A stretch of DNA of 34,734 bases from BS750m-G62 sp046483505 (GCA_046483505.1 JAWODB010000266.1:1-34734); one strand, 5' to 3'; shown: positions 6,723-14,902, counted from the stretch's first letter. Made by a program: numbers and translations. Notes: generated by a model not told the origin, from the letters alone.

Positions 6723-8036
6723 GCGTCTCGCGGCCGTGCCGCGGCCGGCCTCGTCCGGACGTGCGCCTGGACGCTGCTGGTGCTCATGCTGGCCGCGGCA
6801 GTCGCCCCCGCCGCCGAACCCGTCACGCTGCCGAAGGACCTGGCGGACCGTCTGCGGGCGGCCCAGGACGACCTGCGCGCGGGCCGGCCGGCGGCGGCCG
6901 TCCAGCGGCTGCGGACCCTCCCCGAGGGCGTGGAGGATCACGCCCTGCGGCACCTGGTGCTCGGCCACGCGCATCTGCGGCAGTCGGCGCTCGAGCCGGC
7001 GGCCGCGGCGTATCGCCGGGCCCTGGCGATGGACCCGGCGATGACCGAGGCGGGGCTCGGCCTGGCGCAGGTCCGCGTCCGGCAGGAGCGGTGGCGCGAC
7101 GCCGCCGACCTCCTCGGCCGGCACCTGGACGCCGACGCGTGCCCGGCCGACCTGTTGTTCCTGTACGCGCAGACGGCCCGGGCGCTGGAGGACGGGCGGC
7201 TGGGGCGGCTGCTCGTCGAGAAGGGCATCGCGCGGTTTCCGTCCGACGCCCGGTTCCGCCGGATGGACCTCGCCCTGGCCGTCGACGAGGACGACGCGAA
7301 GGCGGCGGCCCGTGCGGCGGAGCATCTCCTGGCGGCCTCGCCCGGCGACGCGGGCCTGTGGCGGCACCTGGCGTGGGCCCGCGGCCGGATGGACGACCCG
7401 GCCGGTCGCATCGCCGCCCTGGAGGCGGCCGTGCTGTGCGACGGGTCGGACCTGGCCACGCGCCGGGCGCTGCTGGCGGCCGAATTGGCGGCCGGGAACT
7501 GGCCGACGGTGCTCGCGCGCGGGCGGGACCTCCTGGCCGGCCCGCTCGCCGAGACGGCCGCCGCCGACGTCGACCTCATGGACGTGCTCATTCGCGCGGC
7601 CGACGCCGGCGAGGCCGACGCGACGCTCCGCGCCTGGCTGGGCCGCGTGCCGCCCCCGAAACGGACCCGCGCGATGCGCGTGGCCGAGGCGCGCCTCGCC
7701 CTGCGCCAGGGCGAACGGGGCCGGGCCCGGGAGATCCTCAAACAACTCATCGAAATGGGTGACGCCGGCCCGTCGGTCTTCCTGTGGGCGGGGCACCTGG
7801 CCGAGCAGGCCGAGGACTGGACCGAGGCCGTCACGTATTACGACCACGCCCGGCGGTTCGAAGGCCGCGACGGCCGGCTCGCGACACTGTACCTGGCCCG
7901 GCTGCACCTCCGGCGCGGCCGCGACGCCGAGGCCGTCCGGCTGCTGCGGTCGCACCTGGCCGAGCGCCCCGAAGACGCCGTCGCCCGGTCGCTGCTGGCG
8001 CTCGCGGAGGAAGACACAACGACAGAAACAGACTAA
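6717..8036 (+). CDS. Exported tetratricopeptide-repeat protein of the TonB locus
   Basis: 439 residues from ATG 6717. The N-terminus MTASRGRAAAGLVRTC then AWTLLVLMLAAAVAPAAA is a signal peptide. Residues about 30-430 are a run of helix-turn-helix TPR units, for example HLVLGHAHLRQSALEPAAAA then YRRALAMDPAM, AGLGLAQVRVRQERWRDAAD, FLWAGHLAEQAEDWTEAVTY, and YLARLHLRRGRDAEAVRLLR. In TtpC/TonB2 loci a TPR protein commonly ends the operon and is needed for, or enhances, function of the complex. The start is odd. The ATG is the inverted terminus of the element at 6591-6722 (TCAGAATGACA) with no clear ribosome site, and residues 7-17 lie on a degenerate copy of the GGCCGGTCTTGTCC repeat. The reading frame stays open far upstream through repeat DNA, so the true start could be mis-set. 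Confidence 0.8.
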   Translation: MTASRGRAAAGLVRTCAWTLLVLMLAAAVAPAAEPVTLPKDLADRLRAAQDDLRAGRPAAAVQRLRTLPEGVEDHALRHLVLGHAHLRQSALEPAAAAYRRALAMDPAMTEAGLGLAQVRVRQERWRDAADLLGRHLDADACPADLLFLYAQTARALEDGRLGRLLVEKGIARFPSDARFRRMDLALAVDEDDAKAAARAAEHLLAASPGDAGLWRHLAWARGRMDDPAGRIAALEAAVLCDGSDLATRRALLAAELAAGNWPTVLARGRDLLAGPLAETAAADVDLMDVLIRAADAGEADATLRAWLGRVPPPKRTRAMRVAEARLALRQGERGRAREILKQLIEMGDAGPSVFLWAGHLAEQAEDWTEAVTYYDHARRFEGRDGRLATLYLARLHLRRGRDAEAVRLLRSHLAERPEDAVARSLLALAEEDTTTETD

Positions 8037-8075
8037 CGGCGTGCCGTTGCCGTTTGCCGTTTTTGCGGGAGGCCG

Positions 8076-9512
8076 TCACTTCAGCCGGCGGACGCGGGCG
8101 CGGCGGACGCGGAGGCGGTGGTTGAAGCACGGCTCGGGGCCCGAGACCTTCAGGGCGATGGGGCCGCGCGCCGGCGGCGGGTCGTCCAGTTCCACGCCCT
8201 CGGCGTTGAACGCGGTCATCGCCTTGCCGTTCAGGTACGTCCGGATGGTGGGTGGATGGCCCCGGATGACGATCCGCAGGTCGTTCCAGTCATCGGGTTT
8301 CCATACCTTTTTCCATCCCTCTCCCCTTTTGTGGACGCGGTCGAAGAAGCCGCCGCACGCCACGCCGGCCACGTCGCCGCCGTCGCGGCAGTGGAGGGTG
8401 ACCTCCCATCCGCCGGCGAACCCGCCCATCCGCAGATGGATGCCGGCCTCCAGCGGCGCGTCGCACCGGACCTGGAGCCGCAGGTCCGCGTCCTCGTACG
8501 CCTCGCGGGTGACGAGCATGCCGATGCCGCCGGGCAGTTCCTGGACGCCCGTGATGGCGCCGCCCGTGACCTCCCAGGCGGCGCCGGAGGCGTGGCCGGC
8601 CCGGTTCCGCTTATGCCACCCGGCGAGCGAGTCGCCGTCGAAGAGCGGGTCGACGTCCGGGAAGTCGCGCTTGAGCAGCGGCCAGACGTGGGCGAAGCCG
8701 GCCTCCGCGCTGACGACGACGTGCGCGGCGCCGTCCAGACGGATCGCGCGGCCGACCTTGCCCTCAGGCCATGCGACCTCGCCGCGAACGAAGCCGTCGT
8801 GGCCGGCGGCGCTCGAGTCGGCGTGGCCGTCGTCGAAGGTCCAGCAGGCCGCGAGGCCCTTCATCGCCGTCGGGTCGAACGCCTTGGCCGCGGCGCGGAC
8901 CTCCTCGGGCGAGAGCGCCCGGCCGAACAGGCACACGTGGTCCAGGCTGCCGGCGAGGCCCGACGGGGCGGGGAAGTTCGCGGACGTAGTGCCTATCTTG
9001 AGGACGTGCTCCGGCACGTCCGGGCCGGCGTCCAGCGAGCCTTCCTTGTCGACCTCGCCGTCGACGAGCAGGCGGAGCGTCTCGCCGTCCTTGACGAGGG
9101 CCGCGTGATGCCACTCGCCGTCGGCGAGGTTCGTCTTGCCGGTGAGGTTGCCGACCCAGCCCACGTCGTAGGCGAGGCGGCCGCCGCGGACGAAGAGGGT
9201 CTTGCCCTGGGGCGCCCACTTGCCCTCGGCGGGGGCCTTGGCCAGGATCGTCCCGCCCTTCCGGGTGCGGACCCAGGCGGTGACGGTGAAATCGTCCTCG
9301 CCGAAGTCGGGCAGGGGCGGCCTCGCGCCCGGCTGCGTCATGGCCTCGGCGAAGGCGTCGCGGGCGGCCTCGAGGGTCTCGACCCAGGTGGCCTTCTTCG
9401 CGTACCAGGCCGGGTCCTCGTCCTCTGGAGCGGCGGCGCGGGCTGGAGCGGCGGCCGCGAGGGAAAGCAGCATTGCGACGGCGGCGATGAACGGGCGAAG
9501 GCGGCGTCTCAT
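8076..9512 (-). CDS. Exported LamG plus DUF1080 (3-keto-disaccharide hydrolase-like) protein
   Basis: 478 residues; on the minus strand CAGGAGT precedes the ATG, a good ribosome site. Residues 1-27 (MRRRLRPFIAAVAMLLSLAAAAPARA) are a signal peptide. A LamG/concanavalin-like jelly roll spans about 65-220 (FTVTAWVRTRKGGTILAK, DGEWHHAALVKDGETLRLLV, LDHVCLFGRALSPEEVRAAA). A DUF1080 domain fills about 285-478 (DPLFDGDSLAGWHKRNR, WEVTGGAITG, EAGIHLRMGG, WNDLRIVIRG, PPTIRTYLNGK, GPIALKV). DUF1080 includes enzymes that cleave 3-keto-glycosides and is greatly expanded in Planctomycetota; many members are only predicted. It converges on the TPR gene across 39 bases with no visible terminator and has a repeat-filled region upstream. 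Confidence 0.85.
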   Translation of the reverse strand: MRRRLRPFIAAVAMLLSLAAAAPARAAAPEDEDPAWYAKKATWVETLEAARDAFAEAMTQPGARPPLPDFGEDDFTVTAWVRTRKGGTILAKAPAEGKWAPQGKTLFVRGGRLAYDVGWVGNLTGKTNLADGEWHHAALVKDGETLRLLVDGEVDKEGSLDAGPDVPEHVLKIGTTSANFPAPSGLAGSLDHVCLFGRALSPEEVRAAAKAFDPTAMKGLAACWTFDDGHADSSAAGHDGFVRGEVAWPEGKVGRAIRLDGAAHVVVSAEAGFAHVWPLLKRDFPDVDPLFDGDSLAGWHKRNRAGHASGAAWEVTGGAITGVQELPGGIGMLVTREAYEDADLRLQVRCDAPLEAGIHLRMGGFAGGWEVTLHCRDGGDVAGVACGGFFDRVHKRGEGWKKVWKPDDWNDLRIVIRGHPPTIRTYLNGKAMTAFNAEGVELDDPPPARGPIALKVSGPEPCFNHRLRVRRARVRRLK

Positions 9513-9879
9513 GGGTGACTCCTGACGATAGAGGCGGCGAGGGCTCCGTGCCGGTTCCCGTTCGTTATGCCGGACGGCGGGGCGCGTGTCAAGCGTGCGC
9601 CGCGGAAGTAGAACGAGGGGAACGGCTCACCGGCCGCGACGGCGGGCCCCGAAAAGGGTTGAAAACGCCGCCGGTTGGGGTTGTAGTTGGTTTGGGTATC
9701 GGCCTTCGTCATGGGCCTGACGGCAGGCAATCGGCAGTCGGGAATCGGCATTAGGCGTAACGGCAGGGAGCCGGCAGCGACAACGGCCGCGGCTTCGGCG
9801 TTATGGCTTGAGGCGTTTGCAGAGATACGGTGTGCGTCACCGAAATCCGGTCACCGAAATCCGAAATTGCGAGGCCGGG

Positions 9880-9953
9880 GTGGGCGTCGCGGAGCGACGC
9901 CGAGAGGGTAGCCCCGGCCGTGAGGCCGGGGAAGATTAAGGGGCAACGCCCAC
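9880..9953. repeat. Nested multi-hairpin repeat unit
   Basis: The outer arms GTGGGCGT (9880-9887) and ACGCCCAC (9946-9953) enclose two perfect inner hairpins. These are GCGTCGC, loop GGA, GCGACGC (9884-9900), and CCCCGGCC, loop GTGA, GGCCGGGG (9912-9931). The outer left arm and the first inner hairpin share four bases, so the outer stem and that hairpin compete. The following text (AGCCCCGGCAGGGGCG at about 9961) adds another GC stem. This looks like a repetitive extragenic element rather than a terminator. Confidence 0.7.
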
Positions 9954-10060
9954 GCCGGAAGCCCCGGCAGGGGCGAAAGAACCAGGACGCTCCCAACGCC
10001 GCCGCCCCCGACGTTCTGTCGCCCCGTCCGGGGATCGGGGAATCGCGTGACGCGCCGGTG

Positions 10061-10080
10061 CCCCGGTCTGACGACCGGGG
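10061..10080. repeat. Small perfect hairpin CCCCGGTC / GACCGGGG
   Basis: Eight-base perfect arms at 10061-10068 and 10073-10080 flank TGAC. It is followed by GCTACCG and a GC-rich stretch with no U-run. It is one of several unrelated palindromes in this gene-poor region. Confidence 0.6.
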
Positions 10081-10168
10081 CTACCGTCTTTCGCCGCCTC
10101 CGGCGGCTGCGCCGCCGGCCGGGTTACACACGCCATGCGCGTGGGTGCAAGCCTCCACCCTACGGATT

Positions 10169-10198
10169 CCCGGCCGGACAAGACCGGCTGGGCCACAC
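10169..10198 (-). repeat. Single arm of the exbD-tonB inverted repeat
   Basis: These 30 bases (from CCCGGCCGGACAAGACCGG to GGGCCACAC) match the right arm at 5620-5649 at all but one position (T for C). There is no matching second arm nearby, so this is a solo half-element. It shows the 5579-5649 hairpin belongs to an interspersed family. Confidence 0.8.
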
Positions 10199-10288
10199 AC
10201 CTTGAACGTCGAACCGGAGGCCCGCCCGGCCTGCGTTACTGCGTCACTTCGTTACTTCGTGGCTCGAACTCGCGTGGCCCTCCCCCGT

Positions 10289-10311
10289 CCCTCTCCTATC
10301 AAGGGAGAGGG
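10289..10311. repeat. CCCTCTCC / GGAGAGGG hairpin
   Basis: Arms 10289-10296 and 10304-10311 pair perfectly around a 7-base loop. It lies 17 bases beyond the stop of the minus-strand remnant at 10328-10723 and could fold in that transcript. The minus-strand continuation is GGACGGGGG with no U-run, so a terminator role is weak. Confidence 0.5.
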
Positions 10312-10327
10312 GGCATGAACCGCCCCC

Positions 10328-10723
10328 TTACCGATGCGTCGGCATGTCCAGGTCGCCGTGGCCGAGTTCGTCGTACCGGTTGACCTTCTTCAGGAAGAGC
10401 GACGTGGCCGCGAGGACCGGGACGGAGACGGCCACGTAATCCAGCCGCCGCAGGACCAGGTAGATGGGCGTGGCGGCGAGGCTCGTCTGCCACAGGATGC
10501 CGACGGCGTTGATGGCCGGCACGATCGGAAACTGTATCATCGTCGTCCGTTGGTGCCCGAGGACCGGGGCCAGGTCCTCCCACGGGTGGTCCGGGCGGGG
10601 CAGGAGGATCGGGTTGCCGTCGTATCGCGGGATCGGGCGAACGTCACGCGTTTTTCGCGGGTTACAGAGAGCGGGGCGCGGTACGGTGCGGTCACCGCGC
10701 GCCCGCTTTGGCTGGAAAGACAC
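10328..10723 (-). pseudogene. Gene remnant: GH130-like N-terminus joined to a hydrophobic tail
   Basis: An open minus-strand frame of 131 codons from a GTG. The part up to about residue 52 contains RYDGNPILLPRPDHPWEDLA, which resembles the opening of GH130 mannoside phosphorylases and GH43-like five-bladed propellers (R..GNPI..P....WE). The rest of such a protein (300 residues or more) is missing. After LGHQRTT the sequence changes to MIQFPIVPAINAVGILWQTS, then a second hydrophobic stretch YVAVSVPVLAATSLFL and a polar end (KKVNRYDELGHGD). That tail could be an independent 70-residue membrane protein starting at ATG 10540, but its ribosome site is weak. I read it as two joined gene fragments; the family match rests on one short motif. 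Confidence 0.35.
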
Positions 10724-10746
10724 GGCGAACGCCCCGGAGGTCTGCC

Positions 10747-10956
10747 ATGAGGACGTGGATGCGGCTCGTATCGGTCCTGCCCGCCACCGCGCCGCTGAAG
10801 GACTGGACCGTCATCGAGGGCTCGCACCTGTATGACGGGCCGCGCGGCATCCGCATCGGGGCAGGGGCCGAGCATACGCAACTTCAGGGGAACGCCATCC
10901 ACGTGGACGGCGAGGCCGTGGTGGACGAGTCGCAGCCGCCCGCCGACGGTTCCTGA
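10747..10956 (+). CDS. Short ORF resembling the C-terminal end of a beta-helix protein
   Basis: 69 residues with GGAGG at 10736-10740, six bases before the ATG. The sequence DGPRGIRIGAGAEHTQLQGN, then AIHVDGEAVVDES, has the turn-and-Asn pattern seen in the last coils of right-handed beta-helix (NosD/pectate-lyase-like) proteins. It has no signal peptide and is far too short to form a helix alone, so it is either a remnant of a larger gene or a chance open frame with a good ribosome site. It lies 60 bases before the esterase gene and on the same strand. Confidence 0.4.
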   Translation: MRTWMRLVSVLPATAPLKDWTVIEGSHLYDGPRGIRIGAGAEHTQLQGNAIHVDGEAVVDESQPPADGS

Positions 10957-11016
10957 ACGGACGCGGCGGCGGCTTCGGGCGCCGCCGGCCCGTGGTAGAG
11001 AAGGAGGAACGGCAGC

Positions 11017-13674
11017 ATGAAGAAGCGACATATGATGTTTGCGGCGGGGCTGCTGACGCTCGCTACGGCGGCGGCCGCGCGCGGCCAGGCGTACGGGAAA
11101 CCCGACCGCGGCGAGCCCGGCGACGAGATGATCCAGGCGTACCTGGCCCGCCAGACGCAGACGATCCACGACCGGTTCCTGGACGGGGTGGAGTCGCGCG
11201 AGGACTGGGCGAAGGTCCGGCCGCAATACGTCCAGGAATATTACTACATGCTCGGCCTGGACCCGATGCCGCCCAAGACGCCTCTCAAGGCCACCGTGAC
11301 GGGCACGCTGCGCGGCAACGGCTACGTCGTGGACATGCTCCATTACCAGAGCCGGCCGCGGCTGTACGTGACCGCCAACCTCTACCGGCCGGCCGACGCG
11401 ACGGAGGGCGAGCGGCTGCCGGCCGTCCTGTACGTCTGCGGTCACGCGGGGCGCGGGCGGAACGGGAACAAGACCGCGTACCAGTCGCACGGCATCTGGT
11501 TCGCCCGGCACGGGTACGTCTGCCTGGTGCTCGACTCGCTCCAGTTGGGCGAGATTGCCGCCGTCCATCACGGCACGTACCGCGAGGGGCGGTGGTGGTG
11601 GCACGCGCGCGGCTACACGCCCGCCGGCGTCGAGTGCCTGAACGGCATCCGCGGCATCGACTACCTGGCGGGCCGGCCCGACGTGGACCCCGACCGCATC
11701 GCCGTCACGGGCATCAGCGGCGGGGGCGCCGCCACGTTCTGGATCGCGGCCGCCGACGAACGGGCCGCGGCGGCGGCACCCGTCAGCGGCATGGCGGATC
11801 TGCCCTCCTACGTGACGAACCGCGTCATCAATGGGCACTGCGATTGCATGTTTCTCTATAACACGTTCCAGTGGCCTTGGACGCGCATCGCCGCCCTCGT
11901 GGCGCCCCGGCCGCTGCTCTTCGTCAACAGCGACGCGGACCGCATCTTTCCGATGGACGCCAACGACCGGGTCATCAACCGGCTGGAGCGCGTCTACAGC
12001 CTGTACGGGGCCGGCGACCGCGTCGACGCCGTGGTCAGCATGGGCGGCCACGCGTACCGGGAGGACATCCGCAAGGCCGCGTATCGATTCATCAATACCT
12101 GGCTGAAGGGCGACCCGCGCGAGGTTGCCGACAGCGAGGTCGACCTCGTGACGGGGTCGGGGAAGAATCGGACGTACCCGATCGACCTGGAGCGGCTGCG
12201 GGTGTTCCCCGAGGAGTCGGACCTCCCCGCGGACGAACTGAACACGGAGATCGACCGGCACTTCGTGCCGATGGCCCGGGTCGAGCCGCCCGAGGCCGGC
12301 GGGTTCGACGGGTGGAAGGCGGCGTTGATCGAGGAACTGCGGCGCGTGACGTTCCGGACGTTTCCGGAGCGCATCGGGCCCGCCGAGCCGCGCGGGGAAA
12401 CCGGGCAGGGGGCCATGCGCATCGAGACGGAGCCGGGCATCGTGGTGCCGCTGCGGCACGTCGCCGGGCCGACCGAGGCCGGGAAGGCGAAGCGCTTCCT
12501 GCTCGCCGTCGAGGGGCCGGGCGAGGCCTCGTCGGAGGCCCTCGCGCGGCGCGTAAGTCGTTCGGGCGACGCCGTTTACGTGCTGGAGTCCCGCGGCGTC
12601 GGGGCCACCCGGTGGACGCGGAAGAATCCGCCCAATTACGTGGAGCGGAGCCACGTGCTGCTCGGCCAAACCGTGGCCACCGGCCGCATCCGCGACGTCA
12701 TCGCCGCCGCCCGGTTCCTCCACGCCCGGGACGGGGGCGAGGTGCCCGTCCATGTGGCCGGGGAGGGCGGGGCGGGCCTGCTGGCGGCGCAGGCGGCCTT
12801 GTGGGAGCCGGAGATCGCCGGCGCGATTCTCCACCGCCCGCCCGCCACGCACATGGACGATGCGGCCCCGCCGCTGCTCAACGTCCTGCGGGTGTGCGAC
12901 GTGCCGGACGTGCTGGGCATGCTCGCCCCGCGTCCGCTGACGGTCCACGGCCCCCGGGGGGAGGCGATGGAGAAGGTCGCCGCGGTATATGCGGCGGCGG
13001 GCGCCGCCGACACGTTCGTCTGCGAGCCGGACGGTGAGGCGACGGCGGCGGGGCGCGAGGGGTTCGTCCGCCTCTTCAACGGGCGCGACCTGGCCGGGTG
13101 GACGGGCGACCCGAAGATCTGGTCCGTCCGGGACGGCGCCATCACGGGCCAAACCACGAAGGAGGTGCGGGTGAAGGAGAACACGTTCCTCGTCTGGAAG
13201 GACGAGGTCGAGGACTTTGAACTGTACGCCACGTTCCGGCTGGAGGGCGGCAACTCGGGCATCTACTACCGTGCGAAGGAACGCGAGCCCGGCGCGAAGG
13301 GCGAGGCGCTGGTCGGCCCGCAGGCGGACGTCTCCGCCGACGGACGATGGACCGGCGAGATCATGGAGTACACCCTCCGCGGCGAACTGGCCAGGTGCGG
13401 GCAGGAGGTCACGATCGACGAGCGCGGCCGGCGCACGGTCAAACCGATCGCGGATCCCCAGGAACGTCTCAGCGAGATTGACATAAGCGAATGGAACGAG
13501 TACCACGTCGTGGCGCGCGGCGGGGAGGTGACGCTGCGCATCAACGGCACGGTCATGTGCCGGCTCCACGACCACGATCCCCGGCGGCCGGTCCGCGGGC
13601 GGCTGGCCCTCCAGGTGCACGTGGGACCGCCGATGCGCGTCCAGTTCAAGGACCTCTACCTGCGCCGATTCTAA
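11017..13674 (+). CDS. Exported acetyl-xylan-esterase-like alpha/beta hydrolase fused to DUF1080
   Basis: 885 residues; AAGGAGGA at 11001-11008 is a strong ribosome site. Residues 1-24 (MKKRHMMFAAGLLTLATAAA...) are a signal peptide. Residues about 40-370 are an alpha/beta hydrolase: LPAVLYVCGHAGRGRN for the oxyanion-side strand, nucleophile Ser234 in GISGGG, a likely acid Asp306 or Asp308 (FVNSDADRIFP), and His345 in GGHAYR. Residues about 370-680 look like a second, degenerate hydrolase half (RFLLAVEGPGEA, RVCDVPDVLGMLAPRPLTVHG) without a clear GxSxG. The C-terminal DUF1080 domain (about 683-885) runs from GFVRLFNGRDLAGWTGDP to VQFKDLYLRRF. It probably de-esterifies plant or algal polysaccharide and binds or cleaves glycosides. 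It seems to be transcribed alone. Confidence 0.85.
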   Translation: MKKRHMMFAAGLLTLATAAAARGQAYGKPDRGEPGDEMIQAYLARQTQTIHDRFLDGVESREDWAKVRPQYVQEYYYMLGLDPMPPKTPLKATVTGTLRGNGYVVDMLHYQSRPRLYVTANLYRPADATEGERLPAVLYVCGHAGRGRNGNKTAYQSHGIWFARHGYVCLVLDSLQLGEIAAVHHGTYREGRWWWHARGYTPAGVECLNGIRGIDYLAGRPDVDPDRIAVTGISGGGAATFWIAAADERAAAAAPVSGMADLPSYVTNRVINGHCDCMFLYNTFQWPWTRIAALVAPRPLLFVNSDADRIFPMDANDRVINRLERVYSLYGAGDRVDAVVSMGGHAYREDIRKAAYRFINTWLKGDPREVADSEVDLVTGSGKNRTYPIDLERLRVFPEESDLPADELNTEIDRHFVPMARVEPPEAGGFDGWKAALIEELRRVTFRTFPERIGPAEPRGETGQGAMRIETEPGIVVPLRHVAGPTEAGKAKRFLLAVEGPGEASSEALARRVSRSGDAVYVLESRGVGATRWTRKNPPNYVERSHVLLGQTVATGRIRDVIAAARFLHARDGGEVPVHVAGEGGAGLLAAQAALWEPEIAGAILHRPPATHMDDAAPPLLNVLRVCDVPDVLGMLAPRPLTVHGPRGEAMEKVAAVYAAAGAADTFVCEPDGEATAAGREGFVRLFNGRDLAGWTGDPKIWSVRDGAITGQTTKEVRVKENTFLVWKDEVEDFELYATFRLEGGNSGIYYRAKEREPGAKGEALVGPQADVSADGRWTGEIMEYTLRGELARCGQEVTIDERGRRTVKPIADPQERLSEIDISEWNEYHVVARGGEVTLRINGTVMCRLHDHDPRRPVRGRLALQVHVGPPMRVQFKDLYLRRF

Positions 13675-13746
13675 GAACGCAGATATAGCCGTCTGTCGTC
13701 ACCGACAGTGACGGTTGGGCAAACCGGGAGGCGTTGTCCCGCGGTC

Positions 13747-13774
13747 TTGCAGTGCAGGGGGCCTGCGGTAGGAT
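13747..13774 (+). promoter_or_regulatory. Candidate sigma-70-type promoter of the acetylation block
   Basis: TTGCAG at 13747-13752 and TAGGAT at 13769-13774 are 16 bases apart and lie about 65 bases before the ATG of the deacetylase-fold gene. The 166-base gap after the esterase gene also has a weak hairpin (CTGTCG / CGACAG, 13693-13708) with no U-run. The -35 hexamer is the same as in the stronger candidate at 32279. In such GC-rich DNA the match is suggestive only. Confidence 0.35.
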
Positions 13775-13840
13775 ACGAGGCGGACCCTGCGGCCGGCATA
13801 CGGCAGCCGGTCGGGAGGCTTGTGCCGGGAGACCCGAACC

Positions 13841-14893
13841 ATGGCGATGCCTCGCGCGCCCCGGCCGCTTGTGTGGCTCAGCGTCTCGGCGCTCGTTTCG
13901 GCCGCGGTGCCGGCCGCCGTCCCCGCCCGGGGGTGCGCCGATTCGACGGCCGCCCCCGCGACGGCTTTCGTCTACGGCCCCATTTATCTGCAACACAAGA
14001 CGGGCGCGGGCCATCCCGAAGGGCCCGAGCGGCTGCGGGCCGTCGTCCGGCGCCTGGAGGGGCGCGGCCTGCTCGGCCGGCTGCTGACCATCGCCCCCCG
14101 GCCGGCCGAGGCGCGGTGGCTGACGACCGTTCACGCCTCCGACTACGTCCGCCGCGTGCGCGACCGGTGCAAGGCCGGCGCCGACCACGTCGACACGAGC
14201 GACGTCCCGGTCTCGCGCGGGTCGTACGACGCGGCGGTGGCGGCGGTCGGCGGCGTCCTGGCGGCGGTCGACGCCGTCGTCGAGGGCAGGGTCCGCAGCG
14301 CCTTCTGCGCCGTCCGGCCGCCGGGGCACCACGCCCGCCGCGACCGGGCCATGGGCTTCTGCCTCTTCAACCACGTCGCCGTTGCCGCCCGCTACGTCCA
14401 GAAGAAGCACGGCCTGGCGAAGGTGCTCATCGTCGACTGGGACGTCCATCACGGCAACGGCACGCAGGAGATGTTCTACGACGACCCGACGGTCTTCTAC
14501 TTCGGCATCCACCAGTCGCCGTTCTATCCCGGCACGGGTGGCGCCGAGGAGCGCGGCGAAGGCGACGGGCGGGGCACGACGCTCAACGTGCCCCTCGCCG
14601 CCGGCGCCGGCGACCGGGCGTACCGGCAGGCGTTCGAGCGTCACCTGCGGCCGGCGGCCGAGGCGTTCCGGCCCGACTTCGTGCTCATCTCCGCCGGGTT
14701 CGATGCGCACGAGGACGATCCCCTCGGCCGCATGAAGGTGACCGCCGGCGGCTTCGCCGACCTCACGCGCCTCGTCCGCGCCATCGCCGAGCGGCATTGC
14801 CGGGGGCGGCTCGTCTCGGTGCTCGAGGGCGGCTATCATCTCCGGGGCCTGGCCGACTCGGCCGAGGCGCACCTCCGGGTCCTGATGGAGTAA
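13841..14893 (+). CDS. Exported histone-deacetylase-fold amidohydrolase
   Basis: 350 residues from ATG 13841, with GGGAG at 13827-13831; a TTG at 13820 is an alternative. The N-terminus MAMPRAPRPLVWLSVSALVS, then AAVPAAVPARGC, is a signal peptide. The rest is a complete arginase/HDAC-fold zinc enzyme: HPEGPERLRAV at the start, the catalytic His pair in PPGHHAR (His163, His164), zinc ligands Asp201 and His203 in DWDVHHGNG, and Asp288 in AGFDAHEDDPLG. The active-site glycines appear in LEGGYHL near the end. Bacterial members remove acetyl groups from polyamines, acetoin-related substrates or unknown N-acetyl compounds, usually in the cytoplasm; an export signal is unusual. With an MBOAT acetyltransferase ten bases downstream, an extracellular acetylated polymer is a reasonable but unproven substrate. 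Confidence 0.88.
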   Translation: MAMPRAPRPLVWLSVSALVSAAVPAAVPARGCADSTAAPATAFVYGPIYLQHKTGAGHPEGPERLRAVVRRLEGRGLLGRLLTIAPRPAEARWLTTVHASDYVRRVRDRCKAGADHVDTSDVPVSRGSYDAAVAAVGGVLAAVDAVVEGRVRSAFCAVRPPGHHARRDRAMGFCLFNHVAVAARYVQKKHGLAKVLIVDWDVHHGNGTQEMFYDDPTVFYFGIHQSPFYPGTGGAEERGEGDGRGTTLNVPLAAGAGDRAYRQAFERHLRPAAEAFRPDFVLISAGFDAHEDDPLGRMKVTAGGFADLTRLVRAIAERHCRGRLVSVLEGGYHLRGLADSAEAHLRVLME

Positions 14894-14902
14894 AGGGCGG
14901 CG

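Larger units (their letters stand above)
9540..10326. other. Gene-poor stretch built of several palindromic repeat families
   Basis: I see no credible gene in these roughly 790 bases; the short open frames lack ribosome sites and family resemblance. The region instead holds a series of repeats: two direct copies of TCACCGAAATCCG (9837-9849 and 9851-9863), a multi-hairpin unit (9880-9953), a CCCCGGTC hairpin (10061-10080), a 29-of-30 copy of the exbD-tonB repeat arm (10169-10198), and a CCCTCTCC hairpin (10289-10311). It separates the minus-strand LamG-DUF1080 gene from the gene remnants near 10.5 kb and must contain the promoter of the former, which I could not pick out. Confidence 0.7.

Noticed and set aside
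9837..9867. Direct repeats as a possible CRISPR array
   Set aside because: Only two 13-base copies, nearly adjacent, without spacers or cas genes.
9751..9996. An 81-codon minus-strand frame in the gene-poor region
   Set aside because: It reads straight through the hairpin repeat 9880-9953; such frames are by-products of the repeat.
10537..13620. A 1027-codon minus-strand open frame opposite the esterase gene
   Set aside because: Antisense shadow of a gene with strong domains and ribosome site; composition rich in Arg, Pro, Val and His without any motif.
13693..13712. CTGTCG hairpin after the esterase gene as a terminator
   Set aside because: The stem is only six pairs and there is no U-run.
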